Shown: one piece after another, positions 11,301 through 26,300 of the stretch
How the letters are laid out: each line of letters starts with the position of its first letter
Position numbering within the stretch: the first letter of the stretch is position 1
Assembly (NCBI RefSeq): GCF_021869535.1
Contig: NW_026262701.1
Coordinates: 43,403,278 to 43,467,277 of the forward strand
Direction of reading: 5' to 3'
Source of the DNA: Mytilus californianus
Lineage: Eukaryota > Mollusca > Bivalvia > Mytilida > Mytilidae
DNA length: 64,000 bases
The notes under the pieces: model-generated
Told to the model about the DNA's origin: nothing
Databases searched by the model: none
Seen by the model: only the letters and a program-made list of their open reading frames with translations
Program-made: the position numbers and the translations under genes

Positions 11301-14300
11301 CTAACACTCAATCAATCAATATGATTGTCAAAGAGACAAATTTCCACTTAGGATCACATCACATAGGATTTAGCAACTCTAGGTCACAGTACACCCTTCA
11401 ACAAACATCATAACACAGCAAATTATAAGGGCCAATCAAATTTCAAACGTCTATTTACCTTAGCAAAACTTTTCGGAATTTTTTTTATCCTTAGTGCTCT
11501 TCAACTTTGTACTTTATTTGGCTTTCTATCTATTTTTTATGTGTCGAGCGTGACTGATGAGTCTTTTGTAGATGAAACGGGTGTATGGTGTGCAAAGTTT
11601 TAGCCTGATGTTCTTTATGATTATTTTGCAATTAAATAGAAAAAAAAATTCTATAACATTGTGTGATCATGCGGAAAATTTACATTATCAAAAATTGATA
11701 TTAGAGTCAATTAGTGTAGGAAACCGGTATATTTAATTCTTTGAACAGATAAGAGACTGATTTATTATTAAAAAACAGCAAACCTTATACATGATTTCAC
11801 GTTTCAGAATAGCGTAAATGGGGATCATCGCAAGACTATTTATTTCAAAGCGCATATCAATAGACATTAAAACAATATATTTTCAAATTTCTCGAGTGTC
11901 TCATCTGGATAAATAAACAGACTGTTTCAGAATCTTTCATTCATTTTCAGATAAATCAGATCCACCGAAAGATGTCCGAGTAGACGTAATTGGTAATACA
12001 ACTAACATTTCATGGATAATTCCTACTAACCAAGGGATAACTTGGTCTCGGATTTATCTCTACAATTCAAAGGAAGGCGGTGTGGATTTAGATTTAGAAA
12101 ACGAACGTTATCATACAGATTTAAGATATCCAACTTCTAGTTTTGAGATTGCCTATTTAAAGATGTGTCATGAATATAATGTCAAAATTTATTTCTTACA
12201 TAAATTTCAAAATTCAGAAGTCACCACACGAACGTTTCGGATAATACGTGAGTTGATTTTTTTCTTAAGAATTTCATAACTTGGCATTGCACAAGGTCAT
12301 GTATTGAGATGATGCATTATTTTTATTTTAAATTATCAGATTTTTGCCAACAATTCTTTGATAGTTTCTGCGTGTATTAATAATACTTGGAATATTTATA
12401 ATCTACAGTGGAATCGTACAATATATGGTTGTAAGACTAAATTGTGATCCTATTGAAATGTTTAGATTCGTACTAAATCATACTATAAAAATAAGAAGAT
12501 GTGGTATGATTGTCAATGAAACAAATGACATAGAATAAAACAACTATAGGTCACCGTAAGGCCTTCAACAATGAGCAAAAGCCCATACCGCATAGTCAGC
12601 TATAAATCGCACTGAAATGACAAATGTAAAACAATTCAAAAGAGAAAACTAACGCCTGATTTATGTAAAAAACAATGAACGAAAAACAAATCTTATATGC
12701 AGCAACAAAACGACAACCAGTGAATTACAGGCTCCTGACTTGGAACGGGCACATACAGAATGTGGCGGTGGTAAAACGAGTTTGCTGGCGCCAAACCCTT
12801 CCCTTACCAGGGACAGTTGTGTAAAAGTACAAAATAAGAACAAACTATATAAATCGGCGGAAAAGAACTTAGTCCATCAGATTGATACAAAGATGAAAAA
12901 CAAGTAACAAAAACATAGACCGGACGTGGCAGGGTATTTATACATCCCAATAACAATAAAGATACTAAGAACAGATCTGAGAGTACTCGCAGTTACTGAC
13001 AACTAGTTCAAAGCCAATAACAACTTATAAAAACATAATTCATCTAAGACTAAAATACCAATCATTTAACATCCAACATCAGGTGAATTTAGTGTAAAGC
13101 CGTCATAAACAGTCAGAGAAAACATGACCTTGTGCAATGCCAAGATACAGATTTCGACAGGTTGTAGAACCGTGAATGTGCATATGTATATTACAATAAT
13201 TTTTAGCTTGGTTTTAATTTACTAATATAAAAAAATCAATATTAAATCCAATAAAAACAATATTGAAAGATCTATTACACTGTTGAATTGGTAACCTTTT
13301 TGAATAAGTTTTTTAAAGGATCGATAAGTTTACCCGAATCGTATCTTAATTTCCGGGATTGGTAAACACATCTCCGTAAAATAAGGATGTGTTATCCCGT
13401 TTGTTAGAAATTTCTACAGGTACAGCCAAACTGTCAAACCAAATATGTGTATCTATAAAAGAACTTAGTAAAAGTTTTAGGTAATTTGTGTTAACGAAAT
13501 CCCCGACTTAATAATTCACCAGTTATACATAGATAAAGTTAATTGAAATCGAAAACATCACTACAGACACGGACATAGCGAACGAGTTGTGATATATAAA
13601 TACCGTAAGATGGTGCCATAGGAACATCACCGCCCAAAAAAGGAAAATTAACAATAGGGAACTAAAAATCTTACCTTTTGTCGTAACTTTTTGTGAAGAG
13701 TTTCACGTGTAAAACTGAAATGTCTAGGAAAGGACATTTGTTACCGTTTATATTTGATTTATTCAATGTAAGTTCCTTCGGGTAAATTTCGATATTAAAT
13801 TCAGAAAATACGTGATTATTTAACGAAAAAATATCATCAAGTAAACGGTATGTGGTGTTGGATTTATCAATTAAATGCAATTAAGACGGGTCTTTACTGA
13901 GTTTGGCCAGAAACAAGTCTGCTATTAAAGGAGCGCCATTGGTGCCCATAGGAATACCAACAACCTATCGATAAACTGTATTGCCGAAACGTACATTAAT
14001 GTTGTCAAAGCGAAAATTTAACAGCTTCAATCATTTCATCACACCTCCAGTATTTACCTTTCTCATATATAGAAGAAGGCTTTAAATGAGTTGAGCAAAT
14101 ATATCTGTAATCAGATTGTTCAAACGAAAATTTAATTAAAAACTAATGTTTGATAAGATGGTGCTACATTTGTAAAGTGGAGCATTAAGAATTGAAAGGT
14201 AAAAACTGTCATTAGAAGCAAATAACCACCCAATGCACGTAATTTATTTATTTAATTTAATGTTCAGAAAAGGCCGTAAGCTGTGATGTGGTTATTCTAT

Positions 14301-17300
14301 GATTGTTTACTATATGACTCTTTGTTGAGCGCACGGACCTGAACGTAGAAGAATTGATAATGCTATTCCTAAAAACGTCCGTGTAGTATTTACGTCATAG
14401 TACCACCACATTGTTGGCTGTTTTGTCAGTCGGTATAAGCATAAACTGCATTGCACATGTTTCCAGTACTTAAAGTGTGTTTCTCATTCTAGTAGGCGTA
14501 TTATGGTCTCTTTAATTTATTTCTAAATTATTTTCAAAATGTAATATTCGAATATCCACAACATTCAAACATTTATTTAAATAAGAATCAAGAGATTTTT
14601 GTATCAGATTTTTCTTATTTACACCAATTTTTACAATACGATGAAAGAGCCTCTTTTATGATTTGACAACACTGTTTCCAATCTATTTTAGATGATGAAC
14701 GATATTTTGGTCCTTTTTTCAACAGTTTTTGACCCCTTGGTCTTGAACGATATTGAGGTCCCCTGTAATAACATGCATGGCCATAGGGATCATGTCTAAA
14801 ATTCGACGATTCGTAGTCTCAAATTATTTTCTACACTGACGTCTGATGTTACTGACATAGAATTAAAGATTAAACGTCTGCCGATGTTTTTTGTATGTAT
14901 ACGAATGAATAGGTGGTTCTGTGTAATCAATACAGGGAGGTATATTTTTATCAGATTTTTCCCGTTTATATCAATTTTTACAATACGATGAAAAGGCGTC
15001 CTTTATAGAATAAAAGAATAACAAAAATATTATATACTGTAATCTTGAAATAATACAATATGAATGGACATGTCAAGGTAAACATAACCACTGTTTGTCA
15101 AAAACTTGCTTGAGAGCTAATGAAATACTTCTTAGTCTTTAACTTTAATACAAGGATACAGATCAAACATTCTTATACATAGATTTGATACCTCAAATTA
15201 ACATTAAAAGAAGCAGTTTTAATGAAAATAATACGTTCCTTTATCAAACATCGTTCCCAATATCCCAGTTGCGTATAGTGCAGTCGAAGTCTTACAGAAT
15301 GTTATCCGACTGTACCTAATCAGAAATATGACAGTTGGTTTGTTTATATAGTCGAACTTTTGGTTTTTTGCGGTTTTATTAATGCCCCCTTTTTTTAATT
15401 AACCGTTGCGATTCGTAGTTTTTTTTAACACTTTCTAGTACAGTGAGCATGATTCAAGTTTGTATGGTATAGGACTTCTTGGATGACATGTAGTTTAGAG
15501 CACATGACTGCGAATGCTATTTTATCAATCAAAGAGGGTAATTTGTATTTGATTTCTATGTATAAGATATCTACTTGGACATTTATTTCAAGCATATTTG
15601 TCTAATTCCGCGCCATTTTTATTTATCAATTTCATATCTACATGATATCTTGATAATAATCAACGTGTTTATGCTCTTGTCCATCCAGCTAATTACCTCT
15701 TTGTTTAACATGTATTTCGATATCAAGTTTTCTATCTTGCAACAAACCTTCTTAGCATATTTAGTCTACATAACTGGTATAAGAACTAATTTTACAAGTC
15801 ATGTTCTCTCAAACTGATCTTGTTTTATGTTGGGTTATAACATTACGGACCAAGGTTAGGCAAGGATTAATCGTTTATCAACCCTTTAATCCTGTTACAT
15901 TTTGTGTATGCATATCCAACCCAGGACCCGGCTAAAAACTGGTTGTCGTTGATTATATTTACTGTCTGTAATATTTGGTTTCGTCTACGGTATGGTTTTT
16001 GCCAATTGTATTGTCCGTATTGTTAGCAGTTTGTTTTCCACATCACCACTCCTTATTATAAACACGTGCTTCATTGGCTTTCATAGCGTATATAAGAATT
16101 GAGAAATTTGTGTAAAGTTATATAGTCGGCCATTTTATTGCCTTGCAGAAATGATAAATATGAATGTTTGATATACCTTTGGTATATGCAACTAATCTGA
16201 GTTAATTTACAGTGTTGCTTAGTCTTTAGTTCTATGTTGTGTCATCTGTACTATTGTTTGTCTGTTTGTCTTTTTATTTTTGGCCATGGCGTTGTCAGTT
16301 TGTTTTCGATCTATGAGTTTGACTGTCCCTCTGGTATCTTTCGTCCCTCTTTTACAGATGTATATGGACTAAATAATGATGAGTATGAATAATAACAATG
16401 AAATTTCCTTTAACCATCTTTCATAGGTAATGTTTTTAGATACCAATCATATAAATTTGAATAAAGTAAGAAGAAAAACACCTTACTTAAAGGAAGTCTC
16501 TTAAGATATTTTTATTATAGGAAAGAATGGAGATTTACATATAACAATGGTTTACCTTTCTTATGAACAGTTTATTCGTACGAAACCTTGTATCTTAAAC
16601 GATAACATATTTTAAACAAATTTCGATAGGATGGACACAACTTACTGCCTTTATAATTATTTAGACCAGACTTTATATTCATTCATATAAAAAATATTAG
16701 GTACCTTTTGCATAATGATACGTCCTTTATTCCTCGAGTTATACAAGGAAATATGTTTAACAATGTACAACAGTTAAAGGACCTACTTTGTTAACATGTA
16801 TAAAAGGTTATACAACTTACTTGTTTCTAGAAAATTATAAGAATTGTTCTGACATTGCAATTTTATAAATGGATATGCAAAATTAAAAAACGTTTAATTT
16901 TTGCAAAGAATTAAGATAAATATCTCAACTTCATAGCATGAATAGTAGAGTTATGACTGACAGTCTATTTTACTGCAACATTTCAATAATATTTCATTCT
17001 AAATTGAGGTACTTTAATGCGTATTCCTAAAATTGATGAATAAACATAACTTCTGAATGTTTATGATAGTTTAAACTTCTGGTAATTTCTACAAAACTGT
17101 ACTGTTTAATATGAAAAAATATAGAGAGCAAGTTTATTGCTTATAAGAAACGTCTTTGAAATTTTTGTTTCTATTATGTTATTTTATTGAGACTGAACAC
17201 TTTATAATAGCCTGAGTCCTTCATTTCAGGTATAGGTGAAAATTTAACTAAATATAACACACATGTCATTATTTTCTTTATATCAGCTATAAAACTTATC

Positions 17301-20300
17301 AAAATTAAGAAAAAATCTACCCTTAATGACATTTTTTGTTAGTGGGGCAGGATACTATTACTGATCAAGAAAACCAGAGATACCCAATGAATTTTTGTAA
17401 GGCTAATGTTGGTCATTCCTTGATTTTTTGTAGAGATTTGGGGACTGTTGTTTGTATTTTTGTTAGTTTTCAATTTTATTATTTTTTCTCTTTTTTTCTT
17501 CAACTCAATATCCCACATGGTTTCATTTTGTCACACTGGAATCTCCTGCAATATTCTTTATTTACGTTTTTGCACTGTGATCATCATTATTCATTGGCAA
17601 TTTCTCATCGAAAATCCACAAAACTCTCTTATTGTAGATAACAGTATTGAGGGTAATTTTATGATATACCATGATACGCTATGAGCTTCCAATGTTTTCA
17701 AAAATCACTTTATTATTCAGAAGATAGAACATGTAATATTGATGACATCTTGAAAAATGAGAAGTTGTCTGTAGCTGATATCTGTCCCTTCAATTGACTG
17801 ATATTGTACAACACAAATATAAGACAACCGGTTACAGCAGACAGATGACATATTTTAAAATGATATATCATATAGCATGTATGTTAATTTCAAGGATAAG
17901 GACATTGTGTGCCTTATTTACTGCACGCAAGGAAAAGAAAAACAAAGGAATATCAAAAATCATAAATGCAATACAAATAAAGACAAAACAATTTTCAAAA
18001 ATAAAACAATACACTGAAAACTGAAGATTTAGCAAAACCAACCATAACCAACACAGGAGGTACTCGAAATAAAAATGTCTTCATATTTTGGTCTTAGATA
18101 TGTCGCTTTGGCCGACAACATCTCTTTTAACAAGTAAAACTGATAAAAAACACACAATTCAACTCTTCAACCCGCCTCACCGTATATTTACGAATAGAAA
18201 CCATGTGAATATACAATAAAGCATTCAATATGAAAAATGCTTTTATAGTGAGCAAGATAGGATCTCCAAAAATTTACAGCGATCATTTGCACATCAATAA
18301 GAGAGTGGTACAGCTCGATTTGTCTTCAACAACTGAAGAAAAAAATCGCATAATATTTACATGATTGTTTTTATTTTGTTATATTATTTTCATAACTTAA
18401 CCCGAGATAAAAGAAGTGCTCTATAATAGAACGTCTTAAAGAATAATGTACATCCATGCATTTCTGGATATACATTTTAATGTGCATTGTGTCAGTTCAT
18501 TTAAACAAAACATTGTTAAGGCACGTATGAGGAACACATATACTCTTCAACTTCGACAACACATATTTCACAAAGAATGGTTAACCAATGAGCACGAGAC
18601 TCTGAAATGTCGATTATTTCATGTTAAATGCAAATAATACGATGAAGTTCAATAGTGATTTTCCCGTTTTATTTTATCAATATACTTGTTATTACTGTAT
18701 TACCAATGACGAAAAAATGCAAACCTATTTCACATGTGTTACTGAATAAACATTATTTTTTCATTTAATGAAAATGGTAAAAAGCAACTACTTAAAGGAT
18801 AATGCTACATAAGTTCTAACCTTATTAGTTTAAAAATGATTCTGAATGCATGTTTAAAAACAAAATAAAACATAATGCAACAATTACACGGACAACGACA
18901 AAGGACTTGGTAGAGGTTTCCTCATAGTAACCTATTTTGCCCGAAATTCCATAATGAATGAAAATTTATTTGTTCATTGATGTTTTAGCTACACCGAGTT
19001 TAACATTTCGTCCTGAGCATCCGTTTGTCGGCAATGATATCACCTTCACCTGTAATCCAGTGGTACATTGGTGTCCAGGCGACACACTTACAGATATGTC
19101 ATATAAGTTTTTGGGGTACCAAAGAGGCGATACTGACAATAATACGTTAACGATACATGCACTTGCTAAGTCGGATAAAGGAATAAACATATCCTGTCAG
19201 GCGACTGATGACCTTGGAAAAGTCTTTTACCTGAGTAATACGGTAACATTAGATCCGTACTGTAAGTTTTTTTAGTTTTAAGTAAAACAAAATCAATATA
19301 AACATGACATGATTAAAGCTATTATTATCCCTTATTTAAAGAATATGTCGTTTTCCTTCAATCATAAATGTTGCAAGTATTGAAACGCGCATGTGTAAAT
19401 AATATATATCGATAAAGTTTTTTTGGTAACAAATATAATTCTTAACAAAATACATGATGATATTGATTAATTGTTGCGTGATTGACGTCCAGGAACAGTT
19501 ACTGTAAACCAACTATTTTTCGCAGGCGATTTATTTTCGCGACCTTCGCGAGAAGAAAAATAACGCGAATATAAATCTTTGCGAAAATTTAAAACCTTGA
19601 TCTTTCCTTGTCCTACTACATCAAGTAAATTTGAAAATCGCAAAATTAAATCGCCACGAATTGGGATAGAAAATAAGTTGGTTTACAGTATTTCATGTAG
19701 ATCAAGTATACATACTTGCAAAATATATCATTATATTAAAGTGTAAATGAGATTGCAATATTAATATTATTGTATAAGTGTTCATTGTACACATTTTCCA
19801 TCGTTGCAATTTTGAAAAAAACAAATAAAGAATAATGCATTACAATAACCATTAAATTCACAAAACATTGTTTTGAGGGTTCAAAAACCTTAATCAATCG
19901 CTTACACCAGGCTCATCCTAAAAAACAGATGCACAAACAAAACAAACAACAACAAAATCACATTGTCCAGATAGCCTTACTTGGTACAGTCACAAAGTGG
20001 GTATTGATGAGGTGTAGTACCTTGCTTATTGTCGCAAACTTCACAAAATAACGATAGAATGGCATTTAATATGCCTCTTAATTTCATTTTAAAATTTACA
20101 TCAGAGTTATCGAATTGTACATTATTTATTTTAGTGTAATTGGGATATGTAAAATTCCTTCTTTTCCAATTATAAAGCACAATAATTGAATCATATATTA
20201 ATAAAAATGTAAACCGTTCCTCCCGAAACCAAAGTTTTAGGATTGGGTATACTCTGAAAAAACTATTTGATTCAGAATGTCTTGAAATAATAATACAGAA

Positions 20301-23300
20301 AGGAATAGTGATCATTTGAAATGCGTATACACAATACTGTTTAAAAAGTACTTCTTGTTCCTATAAAAACAAGAAGATTTGGTATGATTGCCAATGAGAC
20401 AACTCTCAGAAAGAGACTGTATGTTATAGAAACAAATAGAAAACCCATGCCCCTAACCAAATATGAATAGTCGTTGCCACTTAGGTCCGAATCATCTCTC
20501 GTCTACACTGTTTGATTATATAGATATAAGAAGATGCGGTATGAGTGCCAATTAGACAACTCTCCATCCAAGTCACAATTAGTAAAAGGTAAACCATAAT
20601 AGGTCAAAATACGGCCTTCAACACGGAGCCTTGGCTTAAACCGAACAGCAAGCTTTAAAGGGACCCAAAAAATGACTAGTGTAAAACCATTCAAACCTAA
20701 CTAACGGTGTAATCTATATAAAAAATGAGAAACAAGAAACACTTATGAGCCACATCAACAAACGACAACCACTGACCATCAGGTTCCTGAGTTAGGACAG
20801 GTGCAAACACATGCAGCGGGTTTAAACGTTTCAACAGGGGCCTACCTTCATACTAACCTGGAGTTGTGGTGTAACAATACAATATAGAAAGACACAAAAT
20901 AAAATATCAATTGAAATGGCTTAACTCAATCAAAAACGCATATTAACAAAAACAAGTAAACATACACTGAACGAATAAATTTGATCTAATACACAATATA
21001 AATACAATATTAATAAAAAAAAGGGGGGAGATGTATGCTTGTTTAGGCAATCTGTACTCGTCATTGTTACGATTAGTAATCATTTGTTCATGGTCATGGT
21101 TTTGTCTATTCGTTGATTTGTACATTTTTATTCTATCCAAATAGTTAACTAAAAAAAGTTTTGATTGTTTGTTTATTTATGTCTGTACTACTTTCGATGT
21201 TGTATTTCAATTTGTTTAGATGGTCCTGACAAAGTTGTCCTGGATCCTGGTAGCACATCTATCAATGTAACAGAAAACAGTACATTAGGACCTATACATT
21301 GCACTGCAGCCTGCAATCCAATATGTACATACCAATGGAAACACAAGGGGACAAGTCACTTTGAACTAGTCCAAAACAATTTACTATCAAACCAAAACCA
21401 AACTCTTACTGTGCATCACATAAAGCGAAGCCAGAACGGGACCTACCGTTGTCAAGTGGATTACTATCATTATCACACTTATGAGATATCAGATGTATCA
21501 ATCAATGTACAGTGTATGTATAAATCAATTTGGAAACGTTAATTACTTGGAGCTCAGTATGTTACACAAAAATCAAATAAATATTGAATCTCGTTTATTT
21601 TATAAAAGACATTAAAATGTAAAGTTAAGTGTGAACTCTATTTATGTTAATCTTTACAGTAACTTTATCGCGTAATAATATATACATATACAGGTTACAT
21701 TTCTGTTAGTAATGATAGGTTAAAGTTATTGGTACATCCAGATATTAAGCATAAACATGTAAATTTCAGAGTTTGAACGTCTTAGTTTGTTTAGTACTTG
21801 TGTTTTTTTGTTGTAAACAAGTTAAAAGCTAAATATAAAGTTTTAGTTATAAATCCAATAGATCGCAATTCAAGCATATCTGTAATTGTCTAGTGAGTTG
21901 AGACACACACATATCTTATCGGTCAACAAAATATTCGTGATTGTGACCGTAAAATATATGTAGTGTCGAATTCCGTCGTTCTTCCTCATTACTCTTTAAG
22001 ATGAAATTTTATGTAAGCAGAACACCCCGTTTAATAAAGTCCAAAAAGTTTAGACATACACGAGTGTAACGTGTCAATGGAGATATATAAACGTCATACG
22101 ATGGAACTTTAGAGTATGTAACTGCAGAGAAATATAGAATTATGGCATTTTTGTTTTTGATACTGACCTCATCAGCAAGAATATCAAGCGAGCACGCTAG
22201 GGCAACATGTCCTTATTCTTTTAATCCGTAATTTGTCTTAACTTCATTATTTTTTTTTTCTTGAGAACATAAAATAAAATTATATAGTGAGTAAAACTAT
22301 GTGTACGCGTACAAAGCGTTGTGATATTTGTTCGTTTCTACAGTTGAACGGCAAACGCCTGAATCTGACAAATAAAGGTCAATCTGTCGACACAAAAAGT
22401 ACCCGTATGTGAAATGTTCACGCCAATAAACAGCGCCACCTATATTTTTTTCTTCGTCGTCTTTCAGAACGATGTTCCGTTCTGTAGGAAATTAAAACAT
22501 TTAATTAACTAAAACAATGGATAGTAAGTGTAGAAAACAAATTAAAAGATATATTTTCACATGACTGATTATGCATGATATGCTGGCAATGTGCGCAATG
22601 TCCCTTTGATTGAAAATTAGTTTGGTTCCTACGTCAAAATGGCGGATTCCAATGTTTACATTTTTCCATCAACACAAAAGCTGACCCAATTTCGTGTCCG
22701 GCCGTGCATATGCAAATTATTTATTGTTTCGGGTAGCTTATCCAATGGCATTCACATCATATAAGTGGCTGTACGTTACCATCCATCGTTGCAAAAGTAG
22801 GATGTGTTTGGTGTGTACATCTCTGGAATGTTGTGTATTCAATTTTTTACAGTAAAAATCAATGTTATCTTCATTATATTTCCATGCATACACAAGTCAT
22901 AATAACAAATACATTTTTTATAAAACTTATAATGTAAACAGACATGTTTAACCGTCTGTCTAAGCAAACAAGCGTGTTAATAAAGCTGATGGGTCGTTTT
23001 ATAATTCAAGCACAGCAGACAAACACGTGGTCGTTGATTGATGTTTGTTTGCTAAAAATGCACGCTGTTGTTACTGCATACTTAGAAATAGCCACTTTGT
23101 TGTTACTCTTGTTTAATAGCAGATATAATTAGTATTTACAAATAGATTGTATTGCTTTTAAGAGTTATACAATACAACTTGCATAAGAAATACTAGTAGG
23201 TCTAGCTAAGTCCGTATAAAAAATTGAGGCAATGATGTAAATTACCATATTATGATTAACATTACAGCGGCATTTTTTGCATTTTTTGCATTTTATTTAT

Positions 23301-26300
23301 TTCATATATGTACATCGAGAACAATAGATTAAATGTACAGGGGTTTAATTCCCACCCTAGGCATTAATTGTAATAGGTGGGAGCAAATAAGGCAGATTGG
23401 CCTATATATATAGTGACCCCGCATCTACTCTGTTGTTCCCAAGTCTCAAAATTCTGCCCGCTCATGATAAGTCCCAACATCTTTCTTTTCTAAGTATAAA
23501 GCAGCTCCTTTCAGGATTAGTAAGGGAGCACTTTATATATAGCCCAATGGCTAAGTCCTGTCTTTTTTGTCTCTCTTATTTTCTTATTTATATTTTTGTT
23601 ATTTATATATTTCTTATATCTCTGATATTTTCTTATTAGCCACCAAGCCACAACTCCTCTTTTTCCTATGCTGCCTAAAAACAATGAACCGGTTCTGTTC
23701 ATTGTCGATGTCTGTAAAGTGACTTATAACTGCTAACAGCCACATTTTTTGGACTCTGGTGGATAGTTATGACTGTTATCTCATTGGCAATCATACCACA
23801 TCTCCTTATTTTAGTACGTGTTAATTATTTCAAAAACTAAATTCAAAAATAATTAATGTTTTTTTTATTAATTGAATAATGTCCTATTGCAATAATGCTG
23901 ATATGTGATACATATATAACTTTATATAACTTTTTCTGAAAAAGTAATAATCTAGATATGTCACAAAAAAGAGATTTTTGGTAAAAGTTAGCAAAAATGT
24001 CAGTATTTTAACCACATTTCGGCATAGGAAATGTAGAGCGCATCGTCTGACAAGCTAAATACTGTAAATTCAGAAAGTATTGTGAGGTTTTAATAAATGT
24101 TAATAATGCGATTGAGTGATTATTGCAAAAATAAGAATTCGCATTCTGATTTGATACTGTGAAGATTTTTTCCAAAATCGGAATAATGAATCTCTCATGT
24201 TTGTTCATTCTTCAAAAAATTCTGAATTTACTGTGTTTAAGTCAGCTTTGTTTTCTTTTGTTTTTTAATTGCCTATGCATTTTAGAGCAGTGAAATATGA
24301 ATTTGGATTAAATTTGAAGTTGATTCAGTAAATTCTATGACATAATAACACTCTATTATTTATAAAAAGCATATTCAGACTCTATTTACTGATCACCTTA
24401 ACTAATCATTCATTATTCAATGAATAATTTAATTATAGGACTCAACAGTTATATGTAGGAATTTTTAATTCAAATTTAAGAAAAAATTTCATAAACTTGT
24501 AATGACAGAAATAATGTGAACTGCATGATATCATATTGCATTTCAGCCTTTTGTTCAGTTTTCTTTGTGTTGATTGTATTGTTTTAATCCCTTTCTGGCT
24601 TTTTGGATATTCAGATTTTTCTCTTAATTTAGAGCCAGCAGCAGAACTTGTACATCTTATATAGTTTTCTAATCTTAAAGGCTAAAGCAGGTATAATAAA
24701 AATGTTTTAAACTCTGTCCACTGCAAATTATCTTTTTTTCCATTCAATATCAATGTTCACAATTTTGAAGCACATATTGTCTATATTTTCTTTTTTTCCA
24801 TATTGTATTTTTTCTGTTATATGGAATAATCCCCCCCTTTCAAAAGACCTGGATCCGCTGAAAGGTTCTTACTGTCCTCAGTATTTGCTACTGTTACATC
24901 AGGACAAAAGGCTACCAAAAACCATGCCTAACGATCATTGATGTCACATAGAAAGAACCCATCTCTTTGCAGATCATAGAAAAACAAAGATAGTTTGGTA
25001 ACATACATGTATTGTTTAAAAATATCAAGAGAAACATTCCCATACAGAGTCTCGGTAATAAATATAGGCAACAGTAGTATACCGCTGTTCGAAACTCATA
25101 AATCGGTAGAGATAAAAACAAATCCGGGTTACAAACTAAAACTGAGGGAAACGCATCAAATTTAAGAGGAGAACAACGACACAACAAAATCACAACATTA
25201 AAATGTAACACACACACAGAAACGAATAAATTGTTTCTCCACTCTTAACAGTGAAATCTTAAATATGTTAATGATCGGCAAGCCTCTCATCTTGAAAATT
25301 AAAATGTCTAGAGGAGAGAACTATTGTTTCACAATTGATGCTGTGTTATAATGTATGATATCACTTTTTTTCCCATATGATCAGCATACAAAGTGACAAA
25401 GAATCTATGAGTTCTTCAGTCTAAATACTTTTGTTAAATCTCATAATTGATGCAACGTTTTCAGTGCACCAGAGTAAACACTTTCTATTTTAGGTACTTT
25501 TTTTAATATAAATTACTTTAATTGAAGTCTAAATTTTACAGTGAAATTAATATTTAAAAACTGTTCAAACAAACTACATGTACACACACTGAGTTTATTT
25601 TCATATGCTTTCAAAGAATATTGATACAAAGAAAGTGAAACAAAGATTTGTATCATTCCATCTATCAAAAGGGTGTTTGAGAATAGAAAGCAATTTATGT
25701 TCCAAGTTTCAGAGGAAAATAAGTTTTCTATAATTTTCTTCTTTGGAAGGTTTCAAAAACCTGTAATTAAATTACTTGAAAAAATGCCATATTCAACCAT
25801 TTCATGTCTATTTTTATGTTACAAAAGGGGAGGAACATGAAGTTATTTAAGAAAGTGTCGAAATATATCTACAATCATTATTTTTACTCGAATTTACTGT
25901 TGTAAACGTGCAATTTCCTACGATGCGTGTACGGAGTTATCTCCCTTTGATCTCCACTTCGCCACAAATAAGCTGACGCCATTGCGTGTCCGGTAAATTT
26001 AGGGTAGATTATAACTAAAATCTAAGCTAAAAAATGGGTTTACTTCATATTTTATACCCCTCCATAAGTTACCATACCTATTTAAGGAATAATTAGGGGG
26101 TTTCCGTGTACCTACGCAAATTTTCAGAAAAAAAGTTTCACTTTACTCGTCAATTTAGAATACTTTAACAACACTTTTTAGTAATAAATATAAAGAATAA
26201 TGAAGCTTATTCACTCAAGATTTGAACACTTTGAGTTTTATTAATGTACTTGTAAAAATTAGACGATACGAGTAAAAAAACTACGAGGCATGCACGTCTA

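Noticed and set aside
17336-17684. Overlapping hydrophobic frames in intron 2 resembling membrane proteins
   Set aside because: Hydrophobicity follows from T-rich sequence, two frames overlap on the same bases, and no splice sites of the right phase flank them.
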